Shown: piece by piece, positions 15,201 to 25,700 of the stretch
Layout of the letters: each line of letters starts with the position of its first letter
Position numbering within the stretch: the stretch's first letter is position 1
NCBI RefSeq assembly: GCF_900299525.1
Contig: NZ_OMKA01000029.1
Span: 484,986 to 548,985, forward strand
Origin: Aquimarina sp. Aq78
GTDB taxonomy: Bacteria; Bacteroidota; Bacteroidia; Flavobacteriales; Flavobacteriaceae
Length of the DNA: 64,000 nucleotides
Direction: 5' to 3'
Notes under the pieces: generated by a model
Database searches by the model: none
The model's input: the letters and a program-made list of their open reading frames with translations, nothing else
Told to the model about the DNA's origin: nothing
Translations under genes and position numbers: made by a program

Positions 15201-18200
15201 AATGTTTTGTAAAACAAACATTACCTGAAACAATGGATTAACACTCATATCTCGTGTATCAACAACACGATCAACTATTTTTTCAAAAGGAACTAACTGA
15301 TGATCATAAGCTTCTAATGTTGTGTTTTTTACTTCTTTAAGAAATTCTAAAAAAGTTGGATTTCCTTCTAAATTACTACGCAATACCAATGTATTTATAA
15401 AAAAACCAATGATCCCTTCTAATTCTTCCTGTGTTCTATTGGCCACTGGTGTACCTATACAAATATCTGATTGACCGCTATATCGATAAAGCAAAACTTT
15501 AAAAGCTGCTATCAAAACCATAAATAAGGTAGCTCCTTCTTGTTTACAAATTACTTCTAAAGCTGCTCTTGTATCTTTATCCAGCTCAAAAGAAAAACCA
15601 GCGCCAGTACCACTCTTTTGGGCTGGCTTTTCATAATCAGAAGGCAGAATTAAAGGAGACGTTTTTTCTAATTTTCTCTCCCAATATGATAATTGTTCTT
15701 TCAGTATTTTCCCTTCTAAATACTTACGTTGCCATATGGCATAATCCTTATATTGTAGTGAAAGCCCTTTTAGTTTTGAAGTTCGTTTTTCTAATTTTGA
15801 GGTATATAATTCTGTTAATTCGTTAATCAAAATTCCTTCAGACCATCCATCACTGGAAATATGATGAAAAACAATCGCTAAAACATATTCTTGTTCTCCA
15901 AGTTTAAATGCACACGCCCTACACATATAATCCTTGGATAAATCAAAAGGTCTTTCCACAAATATGGAAAGTAAATTTTCTAGTTTTACGGAAGATGATA
16001 TAGGAATTGTATTCATCCACCAATCTTCTGAGGATAAAATTTCCTGATATCCAACCCCCTCATCAGATTTTATGATCGTTCGTAATGACTCGTGTCTTTT
16101 AACTATTTCTTTTAAAGAAGCTTCTAAGATAGATATATCCAATGTTCCTTTAATTCGTAAGATAATAGGCACATGATATTCTAAACTACCTTGTAACTGA
16201 TCCAAAAACCATAAACGTTCTTGGCTAAATGACAAAGGAATTTTTCCTTCAACATCCTGCTTAACCAATGATGGTAGCTCAACTCCCGTAGATCTCGTAT
16301 CCAAATAGTTTTTTAACTCTGAAATTGTAGGATATATAAAAACATCTTTGATAGCAATCTCAATTTTCATGGTTTTGCGAAGTGCTGATACTAATCGGGT
16401 TGCTAGCAAAGAATGACCTCCAAGGTCAAAAAAGTTATCATAAACACCCACTTTTGAAATGCCTAATAAATCCTTCCATATGATCGCCAATTTTTCCTCT
16501 ATTAAGTTACGGGGAGCTACATAATCTACTATTAAATCGGATAAATCAGGATTCGGTAATGCTTTTGTATTAATCTTACCATTATTAGTCAATGGTATTG
16601 CATCTAATTCCTGCCATACCTGAGGGACCATATACCCAGGTAATTTTGACCGTAGATAATCCTGTATAAGCTCCTTACTAATTGGTTCGTTATAAACTAC
16701 GTATCCTATTAATCGTTTGTTCTGGTCATGGTCTTCTTTGACAATTACTACAGATTGACTAATTTCCGGGATCTCTTGTATTACATTATTTATTTCTCCA
16801 AGTTCGATACGGTATCCCCTAATCTTAACCTGATTATCTTTTCTTCCTAAAAACTCGATATTCCCGTCAGGTAACCATTTTACCAAATCTCCGGTACGAT
16901 ACATTCTTTCTCCCTCTATTATCGGGTTTGGGATAAACTTTTCATTTGTTAAACTTTCTTGATGTAAATAACCTTTTGCTAATCCTATTCCTCCCAAACA
17001 CAATTCTCCTACAACTCCTACGGGTTGTAAAAAGGATAAGGATTCATCAAAGATGTATGCTTGACAATCATTCACAGGTTTTCCTATCGGAAGATCTTTA
17101 CTAAATTCTTCTTCAATAGAATATGTTGTTGAAAAAGTAGTATTCTCTGTGGGGCCATACCCATTTGTTATTTTTATATTCGGATAATGAGACAACAACT
17201 TATTGGTATACTTAAAAATAACTTTATCACCTCCAACAATAAGGTATTTGATTTCTTCGAAAACAGCTATATCCTCTTCTACGGTTTGATGAAACCAGGA
17301 AGCTGTCATCCATAAGGTGTTTACGCTCTCTTTTATAATTACATTTTTCAAGCGTTGACAATCCAATAAGGTATCTCTATCCATAAGAACCAATGTTCCT
17401 CCATTAAGTAATGTCCCCCAAAACTCAATAGTAGTAGCATCAAAAGAAATAGATCCGGTCGATAACCATTTGGTCTGAAAACCCAACGGTACATAATCAC
17501 AGGATTTTGCCAGACTCACAATACTTTTATGTGCTATCATTGTTCCTTTAGGTTTTCCTGTAGAACCCGACGTATACATAACATACACAAGATGATTTGG
17601 ATCTATTGCTATTTTTGGAAACTCACTATCTTTTCCCTTTTTGTTATATGCATCCAGAAAATCTTCATCTATTATCACTTTACAATTGGTATCACTCTCA
17701 ATAAAAGAAATCCTTTCTTCCGGATAATTGGAATCTATAGGTACATATGCTGCACCTGTTTTCAGAATTGCTACTAAGGCACATAGCAACACTTCACTTC
17801 GCTCCAGTTTTACTCCAATTAAATCTCCGGGTTTTATCTCATAGCCGGATAACAAATGATTAGCAAGATTGTCTGATTCGTCATCTAGTTCCTGATAAGT
17901 AAGTTGCTTGTCTTTAAATTTTATTGCTATCTGATCAGGTGATTTTTGCACCTGTTCTTCAAATGCATCCAACACTGTTTTATCTTGTACATAATCTATC
18001 TTATCAGGATTAAACACATGTAGTATTTCATCTTTTTCTTTTTCTGTAAGAATGTCGAATTCTGATATTTTGTTAATGGAAGGGTTTACTATTTGCTGTA
18101 ATAAATATTCAAAATGATTATGGATCATTTTAATGGTAGCATCCTCAAGTAATGAAGCATTGTAGTTAAAATTAATTTCTAACCCTTCGCTTAGGTTTAC

Positions 18201-19571
18201 TGTAATGTTCAATAGATAATTTGCCAATTCTTTAACCTCTGAATTATCAACTTCTAATATGCTTTCTCTTTCGGAGAGTGTTTTCGATACAGGATAATTT
18301 TCGAACACCAAAATACTATCGAATAAATCTCCTTGAACATTGCTGATTTTCTGTATTTTAGATAAACTTGTATATTGATGTTCTCTTCCTGCTGCATGGC
18401 CAGATTGTAATTCTAAAAGCCAATCCGAGATCAACATATCATTTTCTACAGTAGTACATAGTGGTAGTGTATTGATATATAATCCCACCTTGTGTTCAGA
18501 ATTTTCCAATTCTGCAGGACGTCCGGATACCGTTACTCCATATACTACCGTATTATTATTTGTGTATTTTGACAACAAAAGGGCCCAAACTCCCTGTAAT
18601 ATGGTATTGACCGTTAATCGTTTGTCTTGAGCATAATTCCTTAGTTTATCCGTAAAATTATCATCCAAGGTCAATGAAACATCTTTGAAGTTTCCAATTG
18701 CCTTATTCCTGGATACTCCTGCTTCTGAAAAAGGTAATAATCCCGGGGTTTCCAGGTTCTTAAGATATTCTTTCCAAAATCTCTCTTCCTCAACGGTATC
18801 TTTCTTTGCTATATATTTTATATAATCTTCATATAAATCTTTCTTTTGCTCAGGTGGATTACTCCCCTGAAAAATAGTTTCATATGCATTAAGAAGTTCC
18901 TCCAGAAGGATAGGCATTGACCACCCATCAAACAAGATATGATGATTTGTAAAAATCATTTTACTGGATACTTTTCCTGTTTTAATAAGTGTTACTCTCA
19001 TCAAAGGAGCCTGGGTAAAAGAAAAACCTCTTGTACTATCTAATTCTATAAAAGCGTTTATTTTTTCGTCCAACTCTGTAGGGGAATACATGCTATAATC
19101 CAACTCTGTGAAGGGTATTACTACCTTATCATAAACACGTTGCACCGGAACGCTTAGTTCTTTGTAGAAAAAAGCACTTCTCAATATGCTGTGGTTGTCT
19201 ATAATGTGATTCCAGGCAGATTTTAAAATTTCGGTGTCCACTCCCTTTGGAAAATCCATGGTTAATTGCACTATATATGCTTTGGCATCCTCATCGTATA
19301 GACTATGAAACAACATCCCTTCCTGAAGAGGGCTGAGTTTATAAATTGAATCTCTAACCTTTTGAGATTCTGAGTTTTTATTTTCTGTTCTCAAAAATTC
19401 GATTAAACCTTCTTTATTCTCTTTTAGAAAACTTATGATATTAAGAGGGTCTTTTTTCAGATCATATGGTTTTACATCTGACTTGTTTTTATATTTTTTT
19501 AATGACAAATTTCCTTTCTCTTCCTTTAAAAACAAGCCATAGATAGCTAACTGATCTATAAAGTTTTTCAT
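12243..19571 (-). CDS. NRPS, terminal dimodule C-A(Val)-PCP-C-A(Asp)-PCP-TE
   Basis: 2442 residues. Residues 1-55 resemble a TubC-type N-terminal docking domain. C1 (LSPLQEGMLFH, HHILFDG with His211) looks like a D-donor-accepting condensation domain, which fits the E domain ending the upstream protein. A1 code DAIWIGGTFK is one change from the classical Val code DAFWIGGTFK. PCP1 Ser1054; C2 (IPLSFSQERLWFL, HHISSDG, His1237) is LCL type. A2 has ADLGNT and code DLTKIGHIGK, one change from the Asp code DLTKVGHIGK. PCP2 Ser2102 is followed by a thioesterase with Ser2231 in GGYSFGG and His2408 in GHTEIL. It adds residues 8 and 9 and releases the chain, probably by macrocyclisation. A 151 bp gap separates it from the preceding NRPS gene. 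Confidence 0.92.
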   Translation of the reverse strand: MKNFIDQLAIYGLFLKEEKGNLSLKKYKNKSDVKPYDLKKDPLNIISFLKENKEGLIEFLRTENKNSESQKVRDSIYKLSPLQEGMLFHSLYDEDAKAYIVQLTMDFPKGVDTEILKSAWNHIIDNHSILRSAFFYKELSVPVQRVYDKVVIPFTELDYSMYSPTELDEKINAFIELDSTRGFSFTQAPLMRVTLIKTGKVSSKMIFTNHHILFDGWSMPILLEELLNAYETIFQGSNPPEQKKDLYEDYIKYIAKKDTVEEERFWKEYLKNLETPGLLPFSEAGVSRNKAIGNFKDVSLTLDDNFTDKLRNYAQDKRLTVNTILQGVWALLLSKYTNNNTVVYGVTVSGRPAELENSEHKVGLYINTLPLCTTVENDMLISDWLLELQSGHAAGREHQYTSLSKIQKISNVQGDLFDSILVFENYPVSKTLSERESILEVDNSEVKELANYLLNITVNLSEGLEINFNYNASLLEDATIKMIHNHFEYLLQQIVNPSINKISEFDILTEKEKDEILHVFNPDKIDYVQDKTVLDAFEEQVQKSPDQIAIKFKDKQLTYQELDDESDNLANHLLSGYEIKPGDLIGVKLERSEVLLCALVAILKTGAAYVPIDSNYPEERISFIESDTNCKVIIDEDFLDAYNKKGKDSEFPKIAIDPNHLVYVMYTSGSTGKPKGTMIAHKSIVSLAKSCDYVPLGFQTKWLSTGSISFDATTIEFWGTLLNGGTLVLMDRDTLLDCQRLKNVIIKESVNTLWMTASWFHQTVEEDIAVFEEIKYLIVGGDKVIFKYTNKLLSHYPNIKITNGYGPTENTTFSTTYSIEEEFSKDLPIGKPVNDCQAYIFDESLSFLQPVGVVGELCLGGIGLAKGYLHQESLTNEKFIPNPIIEGERMYRTGDLVKWLPDGNIEFLGRKDNQVKIRGYRIELGEINNVIQEIPEISQSVVIVKEDHDQNKRLIGYVVYNEPISKELIQDYLRSKLPGYMVPQVWQELDAIPLTNNGKINTKALPNPDLSDLIVDYVAPRNLIEEKLAIIWKDLLGISKVGVYDNFFDLGGHSLLATRLVSALRKTMKIEIAIKDVFIYPTISELKNYLDTRSTGVELPSLVKQDVEGKIPLSFSQERLWFLDQLQGSLEYHVPIILRIKGTLDISILEASLKEIVKRHESLRTIIKSDEGVGYQEILSSEDWWMNTIPISSSVKLENLLSIFVERPFDLSKDYMCRACAFKLGEQEYVLAIVFHHISSDGWSEGILINELTELYTSKLEKRTSKLKGLSLQYKDYAIWQRKYLEGKILKEQLSYWERKLEKTSPLILPSDYEKPAQKSGTGAGFSFELDKDTRAALEVICKQEGATLFMVLIAAFKVLLYRYSGQSDICIGTPVANRTQEELEGIIGFFINTLVLRSNLEGNPTFLEFLKEVKNTTLEAYDHQLVPFEKIVDRVVDTRDMSVNPLFQVMFVLQNITEEKKIELDGLSLAPYHYTNTTSKFDIKITAEDNEEGLSLWVEYATDLFKEETTRKMICHYQEILTNISKSPETSIDIIPLLTEGEKNQLLEVFNSDKTNFSSDKTIVDLFEEQCLKNEKAVAVVFEGKEITYRELREKSNQLAHLLGDKGITKDTLVGVCLDRSPEMITAIMAVLKAGGAYVPIDSEFPMDRISYIIEDAEIKLILCAETNIQLLESIRNIDLVALDRDQEIISSKSIESLNNLISLNDLAYVIYTSGSTGRPKGVMIEHKSILDYFHGLIKKLGIKDSYHYGLMSTTAADLGNTVLFGSLLTGGTLHTFTKDELKNPVALQSYFENNSIDFIKIVPSHWLSLETNNGVLLPEQGIIFGGSILNVEVIQKIKKTGKDLKIINHYGPTETTIGKLLHEVNIHRQYSNIPIGKPFSDARIYILGPQEQLVPIGVVGELCISGPGLARGYLKQEDLTSQKFIDHPFIKGEKLYKTGDLAKWLPDGTIDFIGRKDHQVKVRGYRIELGEIETVLSQIPEIVDCCVITKEGAGGDNQLIAYVVTEKKFNNEALQNNLQSRLPEYMIPRLWMKLDEMPLTNNGKVDKNSLPDIELLKTSRITYVAPRNKIEKQFVEIWQNILEVDKVGIHNNFFSLGGHSLLAMKLVVQMNNVYNTTLSIRDVFECPTIAALSDKLPSIDNDSDKILIGFNKEGYKKPIFCAPSGVGTAIPFYNLADLLGEEQPFYAFQCPGIDGITPTLKTVEQIASLFITEMQKVNPYGPYCIGGYSFGGKVALEMALQLHNRGYEVSELLIFDAAVINHPLTSVLIPEEDIETLLFEIVRFINLEFGVNINLIPSLFQNVSDDKKIGVVYKLIEKLKSPFETKMKGRVQVYINNCTFSYYPQTNVKLNTQVLLFRSKDKLDVDPTTLRGTDKEIFEKVLQAKDFGWQEYTNKEVKVYPIKAGHTEILSLPHVIEISQNLNENLKIHQQILADEPSLG

Positions 19572-19722
19572 TTTTTAATACGTTTAAATTTCTTTATGAT
19601 GGGGTAAAACCCACATTAACATTGTGCAGTAGAGAATTCTAACCTGTAGTTCCAAGCAGGTATCGCAGATTAAATACAGTAATAAAATTTATTGTTTAGA
19701 ATTACCGTGGATGTAATTCTTT

Positions 19723-22700
19723 TTAAATTTTTAAGAGTTCTTCGGAGTCCGAATCTTCATTTAAAAAAGCATCTAATTCCTGATAATTTACTTCCTCTCC
19801 CAATCCGTAATCTGAAGGCGTAAAATCTCTAGCTTCCTTGGACACACAATGATGAATCAAAGCTGTTAAATTAGATTTATATTCGTCGGAAAGTTTTTTT
19901 ATCGTATCCTGATTATATTCATTTTCGGAATAAAACCAAGTCAACACCAGAGATCCATCATTTATAGATCCGCTAACTTCAAGTTTATTACAAAACGCTA
20001 CCTGATCTCCTACATCATTTCCCGAAAATTCTCCAGCCAGACCAATTATAGAATCTTCTTTCATAATATTATCGAATTGCCCCAGGTAATTAAATGTAAT
20101 ATCCCAATGCGTTCCTGATAATGCATCTCTAACCGCAGTGTCCGGATGCAAATATTTTAATGCTCCATATCCTAATCCTTTATTCGGGATACTACGTAAC
20201 TCTTCTTTTACAGATTTAATAACGTCACCCAATGAAAAATTAGACTGTAGTGATAAGCTGATTGGGTATAAACTGGTAAACCACCCAACTGTATTACTTG
20301 TATCTATATCTCTTGCTATATCTTCACGACCATGGCCTTCGAGACCTACTACAACATTTTCAAAACCTGACCATTTACTAATGGTCAATGCCAGACAACT
20401 TAATAATATGTCATTTATTTCTGTTCCGTAGGCTTGATTTACATCCTGTAATAGCGAAGTTGTTAGTTCTTTATCAAGTATCATATGACACTCACTCACT
20501 GTCCCCCATTTTTTAAGACCTTTATCAGAATAATCTACAGTTAGCGTTTTATAAGAGTTTATAATGGAAGACCAGTATTCCTGTTGAGAGAAAAACGCTT
20601 TGTTTACAGCATATTCTTTTATGCTATTTACCCATTGACGATATGAACTACTTTTTACACCTAAATCAACCTTCGTTTCTCTTTGTAATGAGTTCAGGAT
20701 AAGATTTATATCATTTATCAAAATACGCCAGGAAACCCCATCAATCAATAAGTGATGTGCTACTATAAATAAACGATTGTCACTTTCTTCCTCTGGTGTT
20801 TTAAATACTATTATTTTAAAAACTTCTCCTCGTTCGATCGATAAACTGCGTTGGTAAAATTTACATACGGTTGTTATCGATTCTGTAAGGTTACCCGTAG
20901 GAATCAAACTAAGATCTTCAACTATTAATGTACTTACATTTTTGCTATATGTTTGTTTCCATTCTTCTCCTTCTTTATGGTAGGTAGAACGAAGCGCATC
21001 ATGATGCTCCACTAATGTTTGTACCATTTCTTCGAGATATGAGATTTTCATACTCTTATCAATAGAAAGTAATAATGTCTGATTATAGTTAGCGTCTTCC
21101 AGCTCAGAATAAGAATTGTTAAAATACCATTGCTGGATTGGCAACAAATCACTCTCTCCTGTCAATATTCCCTGTTCTCCGACAACCAAAGATGATCCTT
21201 GTTGTATAGCTTCTGCTAATTCTGAAATTGTCTGGTACTTAAACAGATCTCTTGGCTGCATTACCAACCCTTCATGTTTGGCTCGACTTACTACCTGAAT
21301 AGTAATGATTGAATCTCCTCCTAGTTCAAAGAAATTATCATGTATCCCAACCTGTTTTATTCCTAATACATCCTGCCATATTACAGATAAGCTTTCTTCT
21401 ATTTCATTTTGTGGTGCTACGTAATCCTTGACTATATCAGACATATCAGGATCTGGCAAAGCCTTTTTATCTATTTTACCATTATTGGTCAACGGAATCG
21501 TTTCTAATGCTACCCATAATCTTGGCACCATATATTCTGGTAATTTAGAAAGGAGAAGGTTCTGAAGCTCTTCTTTGTCTATCGTGTCGTTACTTACCAC
21601 ATATCCTACCAAACGTTTGTTGCTGTGTGTATCTTCTTTGGTCAACACTACACTTTGTATAATATCAGGTATTTCTTCTAATACATTTTCTATTTCTCCC
21701 AGCTCTATACGATACCCCCGAATCTTAACCTGGTCATCTTTTCTTCCTATAAACTCTATATTCCCATCTGGTAACCATCTGGCTAAATCTCCGGTTTTAT
21801 ACATCAGCCCTTCCTGAAAAGGATTTTTTACAAACTTATCCTGGGTTAGCTCTTTTTGATTTAAGTATCCTCTGGCCAGCCCTGATCCGGAAATACATAA
21901 TTCTCCGGTTACTCCTATTGGTAATAATTCTTCACTGGTTCCCAAAATGTAAACTGATGTGTTAGAAACAGGTTTACCAATAGGGATTGCATTAGATTGA
22001 TTTTCTGACACTTCGCAAAAAGTGGTAACCACAGTGTTCTCAGTAGGACCATAATTATTATAAATCTTTAATGATGTAGGTTTGGTTAATTTAAGCGTAT
22101 CTCCTCCTGTAAGAATCTTTACCTGATCAAGATACACCTGCTCTTCTACTAAATTATGGCAAATTTGAGATGGGATATATATATGTGAAATCTCATTTAC
22201 TTCTATAAAGTTTGTCAACCAGGAAATATCATATCGAGTTTCGTCTTCGTATATTGGATAAAGCGATCCTCCACCTAAGATATATGGGTAAATCTCCCAA
22301 ACTGAAGCATCAAACCCTACTCCTGAAAACAATGCTCCTCTACTTTGATCCGTAACCTCATATGTTTGTTGATGCCATAGACAGAGGTTAATCAAGCTTT
22401 TATGTTCGACCATGACACCTTTAGGTTTCCCGGTAGATCCTGAAGTATAGATAACATATGCCAGATGATTTGCTTGTATATCTATATCCGGAAGAGTATC
22501 ATCATAATTTTCTTTATCTCCCTGGTATTGATCCAATAAATCCTGATCTATTATAGTCCCGCTATTGCTATCTTCCTTGATATAGGATATCCTTTCCTGA
22601 GGATAATTGGGATCTATTGGCACGTAGGCACATCCTGTTTTTAGAACTGCCAGTATTGAAATAATCAACCATTCGCTTCGGTCTAATTTGATGCCAATCA

Positions 22701-25700
22701 GATCTTCCTTACCCAATGTATAATTCGATAACAAGTAATGAGCTAATTGATTAGAATGTCTATCTAATTCGGTATACGTCATTTCCTCTCCCTTAAAAAC
22801 GATAGCTGTATGTTCGGGAGTCTTAGCCACCTGATCTAAAAATAATTGAACAACCGTTCTTTTACTATTGTAATCTGTTTGGGTAGCATTAAAATTAACT
22901 AGCAACTGTTCCTTCTCTGCTTCGGTCAATATTGTTACATCAGCAATATGTTCTTTAGGTCTTATTACAATATTTTTTAGTAATTCTTCAAAGTGAACCA
23001 TCATACGATAAATGGTTTCTTCTTTAAATAAATCTGTACAATATTCTATCTCTAATGATATTCCGGATTTTATATCTTCTGCTGTCATTGATATATCAAA
23101 TCTGGAAGTTGTATGTTCAGAAGTATAGGAGGATAAAGTAATTCCATTTAACTCAGAATTTTCCTCTTCCGGAGTATTTTGTAATGCAAAGAATACCTGA
23201 AACAACGGACTCGTACTCATATCGCGTACATCTACTACACGATCTACAACTTTTTCAAAGGGAACCAATTGATGTTCATAAGCATCTAAGGTTGTCGATT
23301 TTACAACATTAAGTAAATCAACAAATGTTGGATTTCCTTCTAAATTACTCCTGATTGCCAGTGTATTTACAAAAAAACCTATTAAATTTTCCAGTTCCGT
23401 TTGTGTCCTGTTTGCAATAGGCGTACCTACACATATATCTTGTTGGCCGCTATATTTATACAACAGCACTTTAAATGCTGTCAATAAAAGCATAAATAAA
23501 GTGACTCCTTCCTCCTTACACGTATTCATCAATACATCTCGTAGTTCTTTATCCAGTTCGAATGATAACACTGCTCCTGAAGTACTTTGTATTTGAGGTC
23601 TTGAATAATCCGTGGGTAAGACCAGAGGAGATACATCTGTCAGTTGGTTTTCCCAATAAGACAGTTCAACATCCATAAGTTGTCCTTCGATATACTTACG
23701 TTGCCACAAGGCGTAATCAACATATTGTATAGGTAAATTTACTAATGACGGTTCTCTTTTTTCTTGTTGAGATTGATATAATTCTACAAATTCATTAATA
23801 AAAATACCATCTGACCAGCCATCACTGGAAATATGATGAAAAATCGTAGCTAGCACATATTTTCCTTCTCCCAGTTCACATAAACATGTCCTAAGCATAT
23901 AATCTGACGATAAGTCAAATGGTCGAGAAGTGTAATCAGTTACTACTTTATCTAATTCTGAAGGGTCGGATATCGTAATTCTATCCATTTTCCATTCATC
24001 TGGGGGCAAAATTTCCTGATACGCAACTCCTTCATCTGATTTAATTACAGTTCTTAAAACCTCATGACGAGAAAGAATAGTTTTCAAAGACATCTCCACA
24101 GCAGAAATATCCAAATCTCCTTTTAAACCTACAATTACAGGAATATGATAAGCAATACTTTCTTTTAATTGATCTACAAACCACAATCTCTCCTGACTGA
24201 ATGATAAAGGAATACGATTTGTTCTTTCCTGAGGTGTCACTGAAGGCAATAACTTACCTTTTGATTTTCCCTGGATATGTTCTCCCAGCTCCGCAATAGT
24301 AGGATATACGAAAACATCTTTGATCGCAATTTCTATATCTAATGCTTTTCGAGTTGCTGATACCATACGGGTAGCTAGCAATGAATGCCCACCTAATTCG
24401 AAAAAGTTATCAAAAATTCCTATTTGATTGATGGATAAAATATGTTTCCAGATATCCACTAACTTTTCTTCAATATCATTTCTAGCAGGAACATACTCTT
24501 GCAATGATAATTCTGAGGTTTCTGGTTCCGGTAAAACTTTTCGATTTATTTTTCCATTAGGAGTTAAAGGCATATCCCCTAATTCTACCCATAAAACAGG
24601 AACCATATAATCTGGCAGGTTGGATTTTAAATACCTCACAATTCGTTGTTTATCAAAATCTTCTTTTGGCACTACATAACCGATTAAGTTATTTATACCT
24701 CTGCTATCCTTTCTTGCCAATACACAACAGCTTTTTATAGTATTTTCTTTTGATAAAACACTCTCTATCTCACCTAGTTCAATGCGATGACCTCTAACCT
24801 TTACCTGATCATCAATTCTTCCCAGATATTCTAAGCTTCCATCAGGCAACCAACAAGCCAAGTCTCCTGTTTTATATACTTTTTCTCCTTTTACAAATGG
24901 GTTATTGATAAAGCTTTTTTTCGTTTTTCTCTGATCATTAAGATATCCTCTTCCTACTCCGACTCCTGAAACCCATAATTCACCCTGAACCCCCAAAGGG
25001 CATAGATTATTAAACTTGTCCACAACATATAGTTGCATATTTGACATAGGTTTACCAATAGAAACGTTTATCACATCAGGAGCCTCATACATAAAATGAG
25101 TACTTACATCATCAGATGCTTCTGTAGGACCATATGCATTTGCTACAGGAATATTAGGATATTTACTAAACCAGTCAGCTAAAAGGGAGGCAGATACAGC
25201 TTCACCGGTAACAATAAAATATTTTAGCTGATTTAAAATGTTATTCGAATCGATTTCTAATAGTGATGACACATAAGAAGGTACTATCTGAAGGATATTC
25301 ACCCCTTCTTTATGTATTGATCCTAATAGTAATGCAGGATCTCTGACATATTCCTCTTTATACACAATAATACGTCCTCCCATCATTAAACTACTAAAAA
25401 TCTGCCATACAGATATATCGAAAGTAAAGGGAGCAGTAAAGGCCACCACACTATTTGATGTAATCTCTAATCCGTCAATTTTTGCATATAAATGGTTGAG
25501 CATCCCTTTATGTTCTACCATAGCGCCTTTTGGTTTACCTGTACTACCTGATGTGTAAATCACATAAGATAAAGCCGTAGGAGAAATAGGTATCGATAAA
25601 GGACTTACAGGATATTCCGAAAGCAAATCTTTATTGGCATCCAAAACAAATATATTTCGCTCCCAGATTAAAGGAATAACAGATTCGCTTTTTATATCTG

